A stretch of 38,327 nt of DNA from JABSOG01 sp041583135 (GTDB taxonomy: Bacteria > Pseudomonadota > Gammaproteobacteria > Enterobacterales > Alteromonadaceae), in assembly GCA_041583135.1 (NCBI GenBank), contig JBFHGJ010000053.1, forward strand, positions 1-38,327, given 5' to 3'. Below, one piece after another: positions 9,801 to 18,107 of the stretch. Positions within the stretch are counted from its first letter, which is position 1; each line of letters begins with the position of its first letter. A program made the position numbers and the translations under genes. Under the pieces are notes generated by a model. The model saw only the letters and a list, made by a program, of their open reading frames with translations. It did no database searches and was not told the DNA's origin.

Positions 9801-10206
9801 GCGTGCTGCCGTCGATTTGCTCCAGTTGCGTTAACACCCGGTCGATATCAAAGGGCTTTAACAACTCAAAGTTCTTTGAGCTGAGGTTGTTGTGAATGGC
9901 AGTTCGAATATCATCACGTTCACGCTCGTCACCTTGGCCGATGGCCGGTAACACGGCGATTTTGCGCGGTATACCTTCGGTTCCTTCGGTACGAACTTTA
10001 CGGGTGAGTATGCCAATGGCATCGCCAATACCTTCGGTGACCGATTCAAGCACCGATCTTTCTTGCTCAGATTGTTCGCTTTTTTGCTCGCTAGTTTCGG
10101 TGGCGCTTTGGCTGCTTTGGTTGCTTTGTTCGGCATTCGTGGCAACGGCATTCCCTCCGGCAACAATCAAACAAAACAGTAAAACCCATCGACAAAGCGC
10201 AACCAC
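6895..10206 (-). CDS. Large exported protein: GNA1162/CsgG-like region, FN3-like domain, beta-helix, coiled coil
   Basis: 1103 residues with a GTG start at 10204-10206 and AGGAG about 10 bases upstream. Layout: signal peptide (1-23, GGNAVA), Gln/Ser/Glu-rich linker (24-52), an alpha/beta region (80-245, RKIAVLPAIG ... VEGLIYVDVPLV) resembling DUF799/GNA1162 and CsgG-type proteins, a beta region (250-350), an FN3-like domain (355-440), a right-handed beta-helix (465-640, short repeats such as VEFRDMSKALELSNNAQV), an alpha-rich region, a second alpha/beta region (about 865-985), and a Lys/Ala/Glu/Gln coiled coil (about 990-1090) with a polar tail. No hydrophobic anchor follows the signal peptide, so it is probably periplasmic or surface-bound. 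The coiled coil resembles TolA-like or peptidoglycan-spanning helices in composition. It is second in an operon, 11 bp after a CsgG-like lipoprotein. Function unknown; an envelope scaffold is inference. Confidence 0.8.
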   Translation of the reverse strand: MVALCRWVLLFCLIVAGGNAVATNAEQSNQSSQSATETSEQKSEQSEQERSVLESVTEGIGDAIGILTRKVRTEGTEGIPRKIAVLPAIGQGDERERDDIRTAIHNNLSSKNFELLKPFDIDRVLTQLEQIDGSTPSDFDPKALAQKLDVEGLIYVDVPLVERVYAAAYAHYKITIKLSFYSAAEDDYIWEKQESIAEREGGISLNPLSFIAQAISSAQVLTEAVRQSLVDKLARLFAGEIPFPLGERRKVKPVKINMAISNASEGPFRAGEEISVFMKAEPGLAATFDIGNQFVGLPMTEQGQGDYIGRYVVGDNDNAENLVVRIYATRVKDKAKIEWRVAGRIGIDTIVPEAIAKIESSPVKDGIRLSWSSATSKQETLTYHIERADPQLGTYQDIAAINIQEYIDRDIVEGTNYHYRIYAMDEAKNKSPYTNLQVSAVGAGPTEVVDDILSDTIWHAVASPYIVKENIRILRGAKLTLSPGVIVRFEQGGQLEVLGQLEALAPSTQPIVFDGEDWTLLFASTGESQSQFNHCKFSGGRVVVDQSTLLFDDVEFRDMSKALELSNNAQVSLTNGEFAHNQVAIAAQDGNLNLNRVRFVDNELALDISGELTLWNEAVRFADNQVHIRAAKAMTIKNAIFDAPDYQQLMARLDGDIKVDFSGLKGEHNLLESWLKARWEEVLAAATEQNWQAASDNLAALSAEVGDDQRVAAFSQATEYVLGKPVNAPVDFVQNIESFDKGGKKGLLWVHQLQLRFSPNIAEADSYLIKQAQKNFTKDYLKQRYPELKPVQLMKYRRGLSLDKSIVDSQVLYTNKKGMFLQLWLAYYLDLEAIDRQLTAAGLIQRDNSSLVVGLLFDSEMFELEQQLVDAFKEQGIKYRSLGSGIYGKPMQKKAQKNGVNVVLALSSKTSEGGSGLLKNIVQVNVDLVVEIFDVLSNNNLDRLTASSTKSGFNKQELIQDAALEAYGTIDGQLINILWQADETISAELARLAAEKAQRERQQRLAEEKARKAQARKKAEQERLAKLKQEQERIAKLAAAKAAKEAAQKAAEEKAKQEEAARQKAEQAKTAKAQSQQDQEQASEDIGDKEQSEQKEPPVNQNR

Positions 10207-10217
10207 AATCCAATCTC

Positions 10218-12188
10218 CTAGTTTTCTAACCGCGTCGTCACCGCATACTGGCGCAACGTTTGCTCAAGCGCCTCTTGCGGCAGCGCTTTAGCCTGAGTCA
10301 TCACAAAAGCTTTGGCCAGCGCTTCGGTAGCACCGACAAAGTTACGCTCGTTATACAGTTTAAGCGCATCCTTTTCATAAGATTTCTCTGAATCTTTCAA
10401 AATGTCCACCACTTGATTACCAATCTCATGAGATAACTTTTGGCTCAACTCGGCCAGCAGCTCAGAATCCGACGGCAAATCGGCCACTTTAAAGGGCGAT
10501 TCAAAAATGCCGATTTTCACCCCTTCGGTGGTTTCATCGGCCACTTTGCGTTTGTCATTGACCGAGTCGGCATGGATAACATCGGCCGAGCTGGCGTCAA
10601 CCAAACGGTATGATACGCTCATCACCGCCACTTTGCTGACATGAGTCAGTTTAATGTCGATATCTTCTTTGATCTCTTTGGTGATGGTTCGGCTCGGCTG
10701 AGGCACTTTGGCCTTATCCGATGAAGAAAGCGCCATCCAAGTGGCGTAATCGGGGTTAGACACTTCACGCCTTTCTGTAACGGCACGAATTTTACGACTT
10801 GAAGGGTGCTCTGTCGTTTCGACATCAGCCTGTAAAATCGTGCCTTGGATGAGAATATCAGCTGAGTCTAAGTCAATTCCACTGCCTGATTTAAGGTCGT
10901 TGATCTGCTGTTCTTTCAATACTGCATCCAACTGGTCGCGCTCGACCATGCGCACATCTTTAGGCAAGGTTTCAAACACATACTTGGTGACTTTAGACGA
11001 TACCGAGCGGCCTAAGGTTTTGTGAGCACCATCGCCGTCAAACGCGGTGGTGGTCACCTTATAAACGGCATCATCCATCACCTTTTCAGTGGCGTCTCTG
11101 AGCAGGTTTTCCAGCTCAGGAAAATTAGGCCGCATTTGCTCAATCACTTTCAGGTAACCTAATGCCAAACCATCAACATTTTGATTTTTGGCCTGTTCAT
11201 AAAGCGCGTAGATAAAGTCGATAAAGTCCGCTTCTTCAGTAACCTCACTGTATTGCACACCGAACATTGCCTTAATGGCTCTGGCCTCGTTGAATAAACG
11301 ATAGGCTTCACTGAGATTTTCGTTGCCGGTGTGATCCATTGCCACGGCAACATAATAATTGGCCAAATCCATTGCCGGCGGCATGATCACACCTTTTTGC
11401 TGAGCGAAATATTTACCGTTATACAACAGTTCCAACAGCTCTCTGGCCTTTTCCACTTCACCGTTACCGACATAATCAATAAAGCTGCTCTGCAACGCAG
11501 TGCTTTGCAGATCTTCAAGCTTGGCTGTGACATCACGAAACTCAGGCGCAAGCGCCACTAAGGTTTGCAAGCGAGCAATGGCATTTTGATAATCTTTGTT
11601 GGCAATATAGTTATCGACCAGATCATAGCTGTCAGAGAACATTTGCGTTTGCATCTGTGCCAAACCATTGGCGTTGGCATCACCATAAAGCGTCTTAAGC
11701 TCAACAAACAAACCGTGCTTCTTATCCAACTGCTCTATCGATACGCTCTCCATCACTCCTTGCTTAACAGCAATGGCTTTTTGCGTCTCGGCCATTTCTT
11801 CGCCGATAACCGCAATGATGTTGTCATATTGTGCTTTATCCCACCCTCGCATCACTTGAGCACGGGTCGTTTGACTATCAAGCACCGACAAAGGCACGAT
11901 TTTGCTTTCCAACCTAGCTTGATTGATAGCGACGTTGATGGCTTGCGCACTTTGGCTTGCCAAGCGGCCACCAATTTTACTTAAATATGCCGACTTATCT
12001 TGTGGGCTCAAAGACTTACCACGTCCCGTGCCATTTTGAATTTCTTGATATAAAGTCTGTAGAGTTCCGCTTCTTTCGGCATTTAGAATGTCTGATTCTG
12101 TAATTTTCGTTGTTGTACCAGAACATCCTTGTAAGGCAAAGATCACAGATAATGCCGCCAGCGATAACTTGTTTTTGTGTAAACTCAT
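10218..12188 (-). CDS. CsgG-like outer-membrane lipoprotein with helical-repeat N-terminus
   Basis: The start is the ATG at 12186-12188 (656 residues). It begins with a lipoprotein signal ending LQGCSG and has GGAAG just upstream; the ATG 51 bases earlier lacks a ribosome site. Residues about 30-330 are helical and TPR-like in character (AIARLQTLVALAPEF; YYVAVAMDHTGNENLSEAYRLFNEA). Residues about 370-600 resemble CsgG/LpoB-type lipoproteins: KYVFETLPKDVRMVERDQLDAV is followed by ADILIQGTI and a long beta segment (VAVMSVSYRLVDASSADVIHADS). The lipid anchor probably places it at the outer membrane. CsgG itself forms a secretion pore, but many homologues only assist envelope assembly. The 11-bp gap to the downstream 1103-residue gene implies one transcript and a shared task. 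CsgG-like genes next to DUF799/GNA1162 genes are a known pairing. Confidence 0.75.
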   Translation of the reverse strand: MSLHKNKLSLAALSVIFALQGCSGTTTKITESDILNAERSGTLQTLYQEIQNGTGRGKSLSPQDKSAYLSKIGGRLASQSAQAINVAINQARLESKIVPLSVLDSQTTRAQVMRGWDKAQYDNIIAVIGEEMAETQKAIAVKQGVMESVSIEQLDKKHGLFVELKTLYGDANANGLAQMQTQMFSDSYDLVDNYIANKDYQNAIARLQTLVALAPEFRDVTAKLEDLQSTALQSSFIDYVGNGEVEKARELLELLYNGKYFAQQKGVIMPPAMDLANYYVAVAMDHTGNENLSEAYRLFNEARAIKAMFGVQYSEVTEEADFIDFIYALYEQAKNQNVDGLALGYLKVIEQMRPNFPELENLLRDATEKVMDDAVYKVTTTAFDGDGAHKTLGRSVSSKVTKYVFETLPKDVRMVERDQLDAVLKEQQINDLKSGSGIDLDSADILIQGTILQADVETTEHPSSRKIRAVTERREVSNPDYATWMALSSSDKAKVPQPSRTITKEIKEDIDIKLTHVSKVAVMSVSYRLVDASSADVIHADSVNDKRKVADETTEGVKIGIFESPFKVADLPSDSELLAELSQKLSHEIGNQVVDILKDSEKSYEKDALKLYNERNFVGATEALAKAFVMTQAKALPQEALEQTLRQYAVTTRLEN

Positions 12189-12330
12189 AACACTTCCAGT
12201 AATTTGATTGGCACGGTGAAAAGCATTCCAACCACGCAAAGAAAAAGATTACTCTGATTATAGAGGAATAAGACCGAATAACAGGTAGTATGGGGGATAT
12301 TTCTGTTTGTTTGCCTAAAGTTTAAGCGGC

Positions 12331-13092
12331 TTAGCTCATAACATAGATATCAAAGCGGTTTTTCTTGGTCGGCATGGCTAAGGTTGGCTTTTGTTGCGCC
12401 AGCGGCTCGGCATAATCCGGTCTTTTCACCACCACCCTTTTTGCAGCCAAGCGCTTGGCTGGGTTAAGCAGCTCATCGGCATCTAAATCGCTACCAACCA
12501 AAGACTGAAAGGCGCGCATGTCTTTTTTCACCAGTGCTGACTTTTCACGGTGAGGATACATCGGATCCAAATAAACCACATCCGCTGCGAACGCCTCGCC
12601 GGTAAGCTGGTTAATGTGACTGGCATCGCTGAGCGTCATGCGCTCACGCATCCAAGGACCAATTTCGCTGTCCTCAAACGCCCTGATAAGACCATCGTCA
12701 AGCAGGGCACGCACCACAGGATGGCGCTCCACCAACAAAACGTCACAACCTAGGCTCGCCAGCACAAAGGCATCTTTACCCAGCCCAGCCGTACCGTCAA
12801 TCACCCGCGGCTTGGCGCCAGATTTAATGCCCACCGCTTTGGCAATGGCCTGAGATTTACCGCCACCGAATTTGCGTCGATGGGCATTAGCACCGGCAAC
12901 AAAATCGACAAAAATAGCCCCTTGTTTCGGCTCATCACGATTAAACAGCTGCAAGCCAACATCGCTCAACACCAGCTCAAAGCCAGTGGTTTTTACTTGC
13001 TCTGACAACGTAAAAGGATATTGACGACACAGCGCCTCAGCCTGTGGCAACAGGCTAGGCTCGGCTATCACTAAAGAATAGGTATCACTCAT
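12331..13092 (-). CDS. rsmJ: 16S rRNA (guanine1516-N2)-methyltransferase RsmJ
   Basis: 253 residues, the usual RsmJ length. It methylates the N2 of G1516 in 16S rRNA using S-adenosylmethionine. Visible signatures are the SAM-binding motif VIDGTAGLGKDAFVLASLGCDVLLVER (residues about 97-123), the catalytic-type DPMYPHREKSALVKKDMR and the C-terminal KRVVVKRPDYAEPL. Its ATG overlaps the stop of the upstream hybrid-kinase gene (ATGA), so the two are probably translationally coupled. That partnership is odd, because nothing links the kinase to ribosome modification. The prlC / rsmJ proximity is common in related genomes. Confidence 0.95.
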   Translation of the reverse strand: MSDTYSLVIAEPSLLPQAEALCRQYPFTLSEQVKTTGFELVLSDVGLQLFNRDEPKQGAIFVDFVAGANAHRRKFGGGKSQAIAKAVGIKSGAKPRVIDGTAGLGKDAFVLASLGCDVLLVERHPVVRALLDDGLIRAFEDSEIGPWMRERMTLSDASHINQLTGEAFAADVVYLDPMYPHREKSALVKKDMRAFQSLVGSDLDADELLNPAKRLAAKRVVVKRPDYAEPLAQQKPTLAMPTKKNRFDIYVMS

Positions 13093-15710
13093 TCGGGGCT
13101 ATCGGTGTTATCCAAATATTGACTCAAACTCTGCTTGGTTTCACGCCAAACGCTAGAGAGAAAGTCCAGTTGATGGGCGAGAGTATCGGTCTTGTTTTTA
13201 TTGATGGTTGAGGTGATGGTGTCGGCACAATAGCCGAGTCTTGCCAGCGCTAAACGATCACAAAAACCCTTTAAGCCGTGAACATAGTAGGCCAGCTCCG
13301 CAAAGGCTTGGTTTTCACTTAAGCGGCTCACCCGCTGTTCAACCCCATCGAACTGATCTAAAAAGCGTTTGATCACACAGATCAATTGAGCTTTGTTGTT
13401 GGCAAAGAGATTCAGCGCTCTGGCCACATCAAACACCCCATCGTCATCGCTGGCGACTCTGGCGGGACGTTGCTGTTGCACTAAAGGCACAATCTCATCG
13501 AGCAGCTGCGCCGCATCGACCGGCTTGTGAATAAAGGCATTCATTCCCACATTCAAACAGCGGTGTTTCAGTGCCAAATCATGCTGTAGCGACAAGCCGA
13601 CCACCGGCAGTGTTCCCCATGCTTCTACTGCCCGAATGTTTTCAGTCAATTCGATACCATCCATCAATGGCAGCTGAATATCGGTGACCACAATATCATA
13701 ATCGTTGTCGGTGAGTTTTCGGATCCCCTCAATACCGGTAGAAGCCAAATCCACCAACATGCCGTAGCCTGACAACATCTGGGAGACGATCACCTGATTG
13801 TTTTGTTGATCTTCAATCAGTAACACCCGTTTGCCCGATAACGGCAAGACCGGCACCATTTGCTCAGAATCGTCTTCAAAATCAACCTTTGATACCACCA
13901 ACAAATTGTTAATCAGCTCAGGCACCTTAAACGGCTTCTTAATAACCGAGCTGAACATCGTGCGTTCATAGCTTGAGGAGTCACCGGCCTTAAAGGCACT
14001 CAACAAAATAAATTTAGGCGGTGCGACACCGGCACTGTCGAGGTATTCGACAATCTTAGTCGCCATTTGCTCGCCATTCATGCCGGGCATTTCCCAGTCG
14101 GTGATAATAATATCGATTTCGTGGCCTTGTTGATATTCGTAGATCACATATGAAATTGCTTCTTCCGCCAATTCACAGGTTTTGATCTGCACATTGAGTT
14201 TGCCCAGCACAGTGCTGACAATATCCAAAATCGACGGCTCGTCATCCACCACCAGCACATTAAGCCTAGAGAGCTTATCAACCAGCTCTTGAGGGTTGCG
14301 TTCGGTTTTACTGTGAAGGCGAATACTGGTCGGTAAACGGCAGACAAAAGTGGTGCCGCTACCGACTTGCGAGCGACATTCGATGCCACCGCCCATCAAC
14401 TCCAGCAACTGTTTTACGATACTCAAGCCTAGCCCGGTGCCGGAAACGGAATGGCCTTGGGCCGGATTGACCTGTTCAAAGGGGTGAAAAATGCGTTCTT
14501 GCTGCTGCTCGGTCAGGCCCGGTCCGGTATCGACCACCGAGATCAGCATCGTCAACGATTCATCCAGTCGGTCCTCGGCTCTAACAGATAGGGTAACCTG
14601 ACCTTTCTCTGTAAATTGAATGGCATTGGCCAACAAGTTGAATAAAATCTGTCTAACTTGAGTTTCGTCGCCTAAAATCTTCTCGGGAAAATCCACCGCC
14701 ACTCTGACAAACAACTGCAATTGCTTGTTTTTGGCTCTAGGCTTTAACAGCGCAACCACCTCATCGATGACCTTTAAGATCATAAATTCCTTTTTCTCAA
14801 TCACCAGCGCGCCGGATTCAGCCAAAGAGAAATCCGATACCTGTTTGGTCAAATGAGATAAGGTCAAAGTGGCGTTTTCGATTTTTTCGGCATAATACAA
14901 CCGCTGTTCGTCACTGGCGGTTTGCTTGATCAAATTAACCATGCCCAGCACACCGTTAATCGGCGCTCTGATCTCTTCAATAATCGAACCCAAATAACGG
15001 TCTTTGTGGTTGGCCAGCTCTAAGGCTTTTTGCTTAGATGCCAGCGCGGCAACATTTTCATCTTGCAAGGTGCCAAGCACCTGCTCAACTTTATTGGCTA
15101 CAGGCTTGGCGTTACGATTGAACAACAGCCATAACACCGCTAAAGTCACCAGCCACACCAGCAACAAACCATATAAACGGTTGTTTTGGGCACTACTGGC
15201 TTGTTGTTCAAAAAGCTGTGCAACATGGCCTAATTTGTCGGCCAGCAGCGTGGGCCTATCGGCCAAAAACACCTCTGCGGTGCGAGATAACTGGAGCTGA
15301 TCGCCTTGCTGCCTCGCTTGCAACATCATCCGCGCACTATTGAGATAATTCTCAATCCGCTTGTTGAGTTGCTCATCCGCCATATTCATCGCACTTAATT
15401 GCAACTCACTCTCAACTATCACGCTATCAAGCGTCTGCTGGTTTAGCGCCATTTTATTGATGGCATTTTGCAGCGCCGACTCGGTCAGTTTAATCGACTG
15501 GGGACTATTTTCATGCACCAAAGCCAATGACAATCTGGCGATGCTTTGCAGGTAATGTTTATGTTGATTGATGAGGGTGAGCTTGTCACTATATCGACTG
15601 TCTGTGGTATACAAAAAACCGCTGGCAAGCATCGCAACACTGAACACAGCGAAGCACAGCATCAACATGCGGTTGTAGGCTTGTCTCACTCCCTTAACAA
15701 TGGCAATCAT
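13089..15710 (-). CDS. Hybrid sensor kinase-like protein with two receivers and Hpt; phospho-His replaced by Glu
   Basis: 873 residues: TM1 (about 14-33), a 145-residue helical periplasmic segment, TM2 (181-198), a HisKA-like helix (235-300), HATPase_c (about 345-460), receiver 1 (about 475-600), receiver 2 (about 625-745) and a C-terminal Hpt. The ATPase domain is well kept: N-box NLLANAIQFT, G1 VVDTGPGL, F-box FHPFEQ, G2 GTGLGLSIVKQL. The receivers show IIITDWEMPGMNG and IVVTDIQLPLMDG, and the Hpt shows YVHGLKGFCDRL with an intact His. The H-box reads SIIEEIRAPINGVLGM where active kinases read SHEIRTPMNGVLG. Codon 14976-14978 is GAA (Glu245), so autophosphorylation on the usual His is impossible. 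It may act as a phosphorelay hub charged by another kinase. It overlaps rsmJ by 4 bp. Confidence 0.88.
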   Translation of the reverse strand: MIAIVKGVRQAYNRMLMLCFAVFSVAMLASGFLYTTDSRYSDKLTLINQHKHYLQSIARLSLALVHENSPQSIKLTESALQNAINKMALNQQTLDSVIVESELQLSAMNMADEQLNKRIENYLNSARMMLQARQQGDQLQLSRTAEVFLADRPTLLADKLGHVAQLFEQQASSAQNNRLYGLLLVWLVTLAVLWLLFNRNAKPVANKVEQVLGTLQDENVAALASKQKALELANHKDRYLGSIIEEIRAPINGVLGMVNLIKQTASDEQRLYYAEKIENATLTLSHLTKQVSDFSLAESGALVIEKKEFMILKVIDEVVALLKPRAKNKQLQLFVRVAVDFPEKILGDETQVRQILFNLLANAIQFTEKGQVTLSVRAEDRLDESLTMLISVVDTGPGLTEQQQERIFHPFEQVNPAQGHSVSGTGLGLSIVKQLLELMGGGIECRSQVGSGTTFVCRLPTSIRLHSKTERNPQELVDKLSRLNVLVVDDEPSILDIVSTVLGKLNVQIKTCELAEEAISYVIYEYQQGHEIDIIITDWEMPGMNGEQMATKIVEYLDSAGVAPPKFILLSAFKAGDSSSYERTMFSSVIKKPFKVPELINNLLVVSKVDFEDDSEQMVPVLPLSGKRVLLIEDQQNNQVIVSQMLSGYGMLVDLASTGIEGIRKLTDNDYDIVVTDIQLPLMDGIELTENIRAVEAWGTLPVVGLSLQHDLALKHRCLNVGMNAFIHKPVDAAQLLDEIVPLVQQQRPARVASDDDGVFDVARALNLFANNKAQLICVIKRFLDQFDGVEQRVSRLSENQAFAELAYYVHGLKGFCDRLALARLGYCADTITSTINKNKTDTLAHQLDFLSSVWRETKQSLSQYLDNTDSPE

Positions 15711-15886
15711 GTAGGCGCAAATTTCCCAAGGTTTGTTGTTCTTACACGGCAGTTAAAAACACGGCTGACCGCAGAAAAAGCGGCCAATTATCTGCATTGG
15801 AGTATGGAACAGTTTCGCCACAAGCTCAATAATTGTGATAGCCACTGGCCTAAAATCTTCCTTCAAAGTGCCCTAAATTGCAATGT

Positions 15887-15915
15887 TTTTCCTAGGAAAA
15901 TCACATCCTTGTGAT
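15887..15915. terminator. Two adjacent dyads downstream of prlC, possible terminator
   Basis: TTTTCCTAGGAAAA (15887-15900) is a perfect palindrome. Beside it ATCACA-TCCT-TGTGAT (15900-15915) forms a 6-bp stem with a 4-base loop. Read on the minus strand, just after the prlC stop, the second hairpin is followed by TTTTCC, a weak intrinsic-terminator shape. The rest of the 15711-15942 spacer should hold the promoter of the hybrid-kinase gene, but I could not pick a convincing one. Confidence 0.35.
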
Positions 15916-15942
15916 ATTTTCAGCGATTTGCCCGAATTACGC

Positions 15943-17982
15943 TTACGCGGCTATCCCACTGTGGCGCAACAAAGGCTCAATGGCTGGCTCACGACCGCGA
16001 AATGCCTTAAACAGTACCATCGGCTCTCGCGAACCGCCGCGTTCTAAAATGTGGTGAAGGAAATCTTGCCCGGTTTGGGCGTTAAATATCCCCTCCTCCT
16101 CAAAGCGTGAAAACGCATCGGCTGAGAGCACTTCAGCCCATTTGTAGCTGTAGTAACCGGCAGCATAGCCACCAGAGAAAATATGACCGAAGCTGTTTTC
16201 AAAGCGCACAAACTCAGGGGCCTGATAAACGCTGACTTCTTCTCTGACCTCTGCCAACACGTCACTGATGCTGCGCTCGCCCGATGGCTGTAATTCGCGA
16301 TAAATTCTAAAATCAAACAGTGCAAATTCGAGCTGCCTGAGCATAGCAATGGCCGAGTTAAAGTTTTTCGCAGCCAGCAACTTATCGAGCATATCTTGGC
16401 CTAGGGGCTCGCCGCTATCGACATGAGAAGACAGATAAGCCAACACTTCAGGACGCCAGCAGAAATTCTCCATAAACTGGCTTGGTAATTCCACCGCATC
16501 CCATGGTACGCCGCTGATCCCAGCCACGCAGGTAGCTTCGACCTTAGTCAACATATGATGCAAACCATGACCAAACTCATGAAACAACGTCGTCACATCA
16601 TCATGGGTGAACAGCGCCGGTTTATCACCGATTGGCTTATTGAAGTTACACACCAAAAACGCCACTGGATGCTGCAATGAACCATCCTCTAGTCGTCTGC
16701 GGCTGATACAACCATCCATCCAAGCGCCGCCGCGCTTTTTCTCTCGGGCATAGAGGTCAAAATAGAAGCTACCGCGCAACTCGCCTTCAGCATCGACAAT
16801 ATCAAACAAGCGCACGTCATCGTGATAACGGTCAAACTCAAAGCGCTCTTTGATCTCAATACCAAACACTCGGCGAGCGGTTTCAAATAGGCCCTCTATC
16901 ACCTTGTGCTCGGGGAAATACTGTCTGAGTTCTTCACTTGAGATAGCAAATTTTTGCTGCTTGAGCTGTTCAGCGTAATAGGTAATATCCCAAGCCTCAA
17001 GCTGTGCTAAGCCATCGGTTTGCTCGGCAAACGCTTGCAACTCATTAAATTCTTTGCGTCCTTGTGCCTTAGACTTGGCAGCCAGCTCATGTAAAAACGA
17101 CATCACTTGGTCAGTCGATTCCGCCATTTTAGTGGCCAAAGATAGCTCGGCATAGTTGTCAAAACCAAGTAACTGCGCCCGTTGCTGCTTCAGCTCAAGA
17201 ATTTGGCGCATGATCTCACTATTATCCCATTGACCAGCATTAGGCCCTTGGTCTGACGCTCGGGTTTGATAGGCGTAGTAGATTTCTCGGCGCAGCTCAC
17301 GGTTTTTGCAATGCATCATCACCGGCAGATAGCTGGGAATATCCAAGGTAAACAACCAACCGCTGAGTTCTTTATCTTGCGCCGCTGCGGCAGCTTGCGC
17401 CAACGCTGACTCAGGCATACCTTCAAGCTCGGCTTCATCTTCAACGTGCTTAGTCCAGCCATGGGTTGCATCGAGCACGTTATAACTGAACTTGTTACTC
17501 AGCTCGGAAGTCTTGGTCAAGATCTCACCAAAGCGCTTTTTGTTTTGCTCATCTAAACCAATACCCGAGAGCTTAAAATCCCGAATGGTGTTATCAATCA
17601 CCTTTTGCTGTTCAAAATCGAGCTTTTGATATTCATCAGAGTCACGCAGGCAAAGATAGGCGTTGTATAAACCCTCATGTTGGCCGCAGAACGTTTGATA
17701 CTGAGATAACACCGGCAGGCATTCTTCGTAGGCCGCACGCAACTCGTCAGAGTTTTTCACCATATTCAAATGAGAGACCGGTGACCACATACGCTCCAAC
17801 AGATCATCTTTTTGTTCAAGCGGCAGCACCAAATTTTCCCAGGTGTAGGGTTCATCGTGAGCCATAACCTGCTCTATTGCCTGATGACACTGAGCTATGG
17901 CGTGATCTAAGGCGGGTTTTACATGTTCGGCGCGGATCTGACTAAAGGCGGGTAAACCGTTGATATCGATTAACGGGTTCAT
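15943..17982 (-). CDS. prlC: Oligopeptidase A (M3 family zinc metallopeptidase)
   Basis: 679 residues, matching the usual length of PrlC/OpdA. This cytoplasmic M3 peptidase degrades short peptides, including cleaved signal peptides. The zinc motif LFHEFGHGLHHM places the ligands at H468 and H472 with catalytic E469; the third ligand region is PWDAVELPSQ (E498). The N-terminus MNPLIDINGLPAFSQIRAEHVKPAL is typical, and the C-terminal EPLLRHSGIA also matches the family. No signal peptide is present, as expected. It is transcribed in the same direction as the hybrid kinase and rsmJ, but a 232-bp spacer with dyads suggests separate transcription. Confidence 0.96.
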   Translation of the reverse strand: MNPLIDINGLPAFSQIRAEHVKPALDHAIAQCHQAIEQVMAHDEPYTWENLVLPLEQKDDLLERMWSPVSHLNMVKNSDELRAAYEECLPVLSQYQTFCGQHEGLYNAYLCLRDSDEYQKLDFEQQKVIDNTIRDFKLSGIGLDEQNKKRFGEILTKTSELSNKFSYNVLDATHGWTKHVEDEAELEGMPESALAQAAAAAQDKELSGWLFTLDIPSYLPVMMHCKNRELRREIYYAYQTRASDQGPNAGQWDNSEIMRQILELKQQRAQLLGFDNYAELSLATKMAESTDQVMSFLHELAAKSKAQGRKEFNELQAFAEQTDGLAQLEAWDITYYAEQLKQQKFAISSEELRQYFPEHKVIEGLFETARRVFGIEIKERFEFDRYHDDVRLFDIVDAEGELRGSFYFDLYAREKKRGGAWMDGCISRRRLEDGSLQHPVAFLVCNFNKPIGDKPALFTHDDVTTLFHEFGHGLHHMLTKVEATCVAGISGVPWDAVELPSQFMENFCWRPEVLAYLSSHVDSGEPLGQDMLDKLLAAKNFNSAIAMLRQLEFALFDFRIYRELQPSGERSISDVLAEVREEVSVYQAPEFVRFENSFGHIFSGGYAAGYYSYKWAEVLSADAFSRFEEEGIFNAQTGQDFLHHILERGGSREPMVLFKAFRGREPAIEPLLRHSGIAA

Positions 17983-18044
17983 TGAAATCCTTGAGATTGA
18001 TTTGTCTTATAGCTTCAAATATATAGGCCGAACCGCGTTTTTCA

Positions 18045-18082
18045 AGGTGTTAAAACAACAAAGGCGCTACGAAAGAGCGCCT
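18045..18082 (-). terminator. Intrinsic terminator of the outer-membrane protein gene
   Basis: On the minus strand AGGCGCT / AGCGCCT (18062-18082) forms a 7-bp GC-rich stem around a 7-base loop. It is followed by a T-rich run, TTGTTGTTTT, starting about 26 bases after the stop codon of the barrel gene. Confidence 0.75.
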
Positions 18083-18107
18083 AGTGAAGGTCCATTGTGC
18101 CTAAGTG

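Noticed and set aside
15900..15915. TCACA-N4-TGTGA as a CRP site
   Set aside because: The CRP consensus is TGTGA-N6-TCACA; the half-sites here are in the opposite order and spacing, so a hairpin is the better reading.
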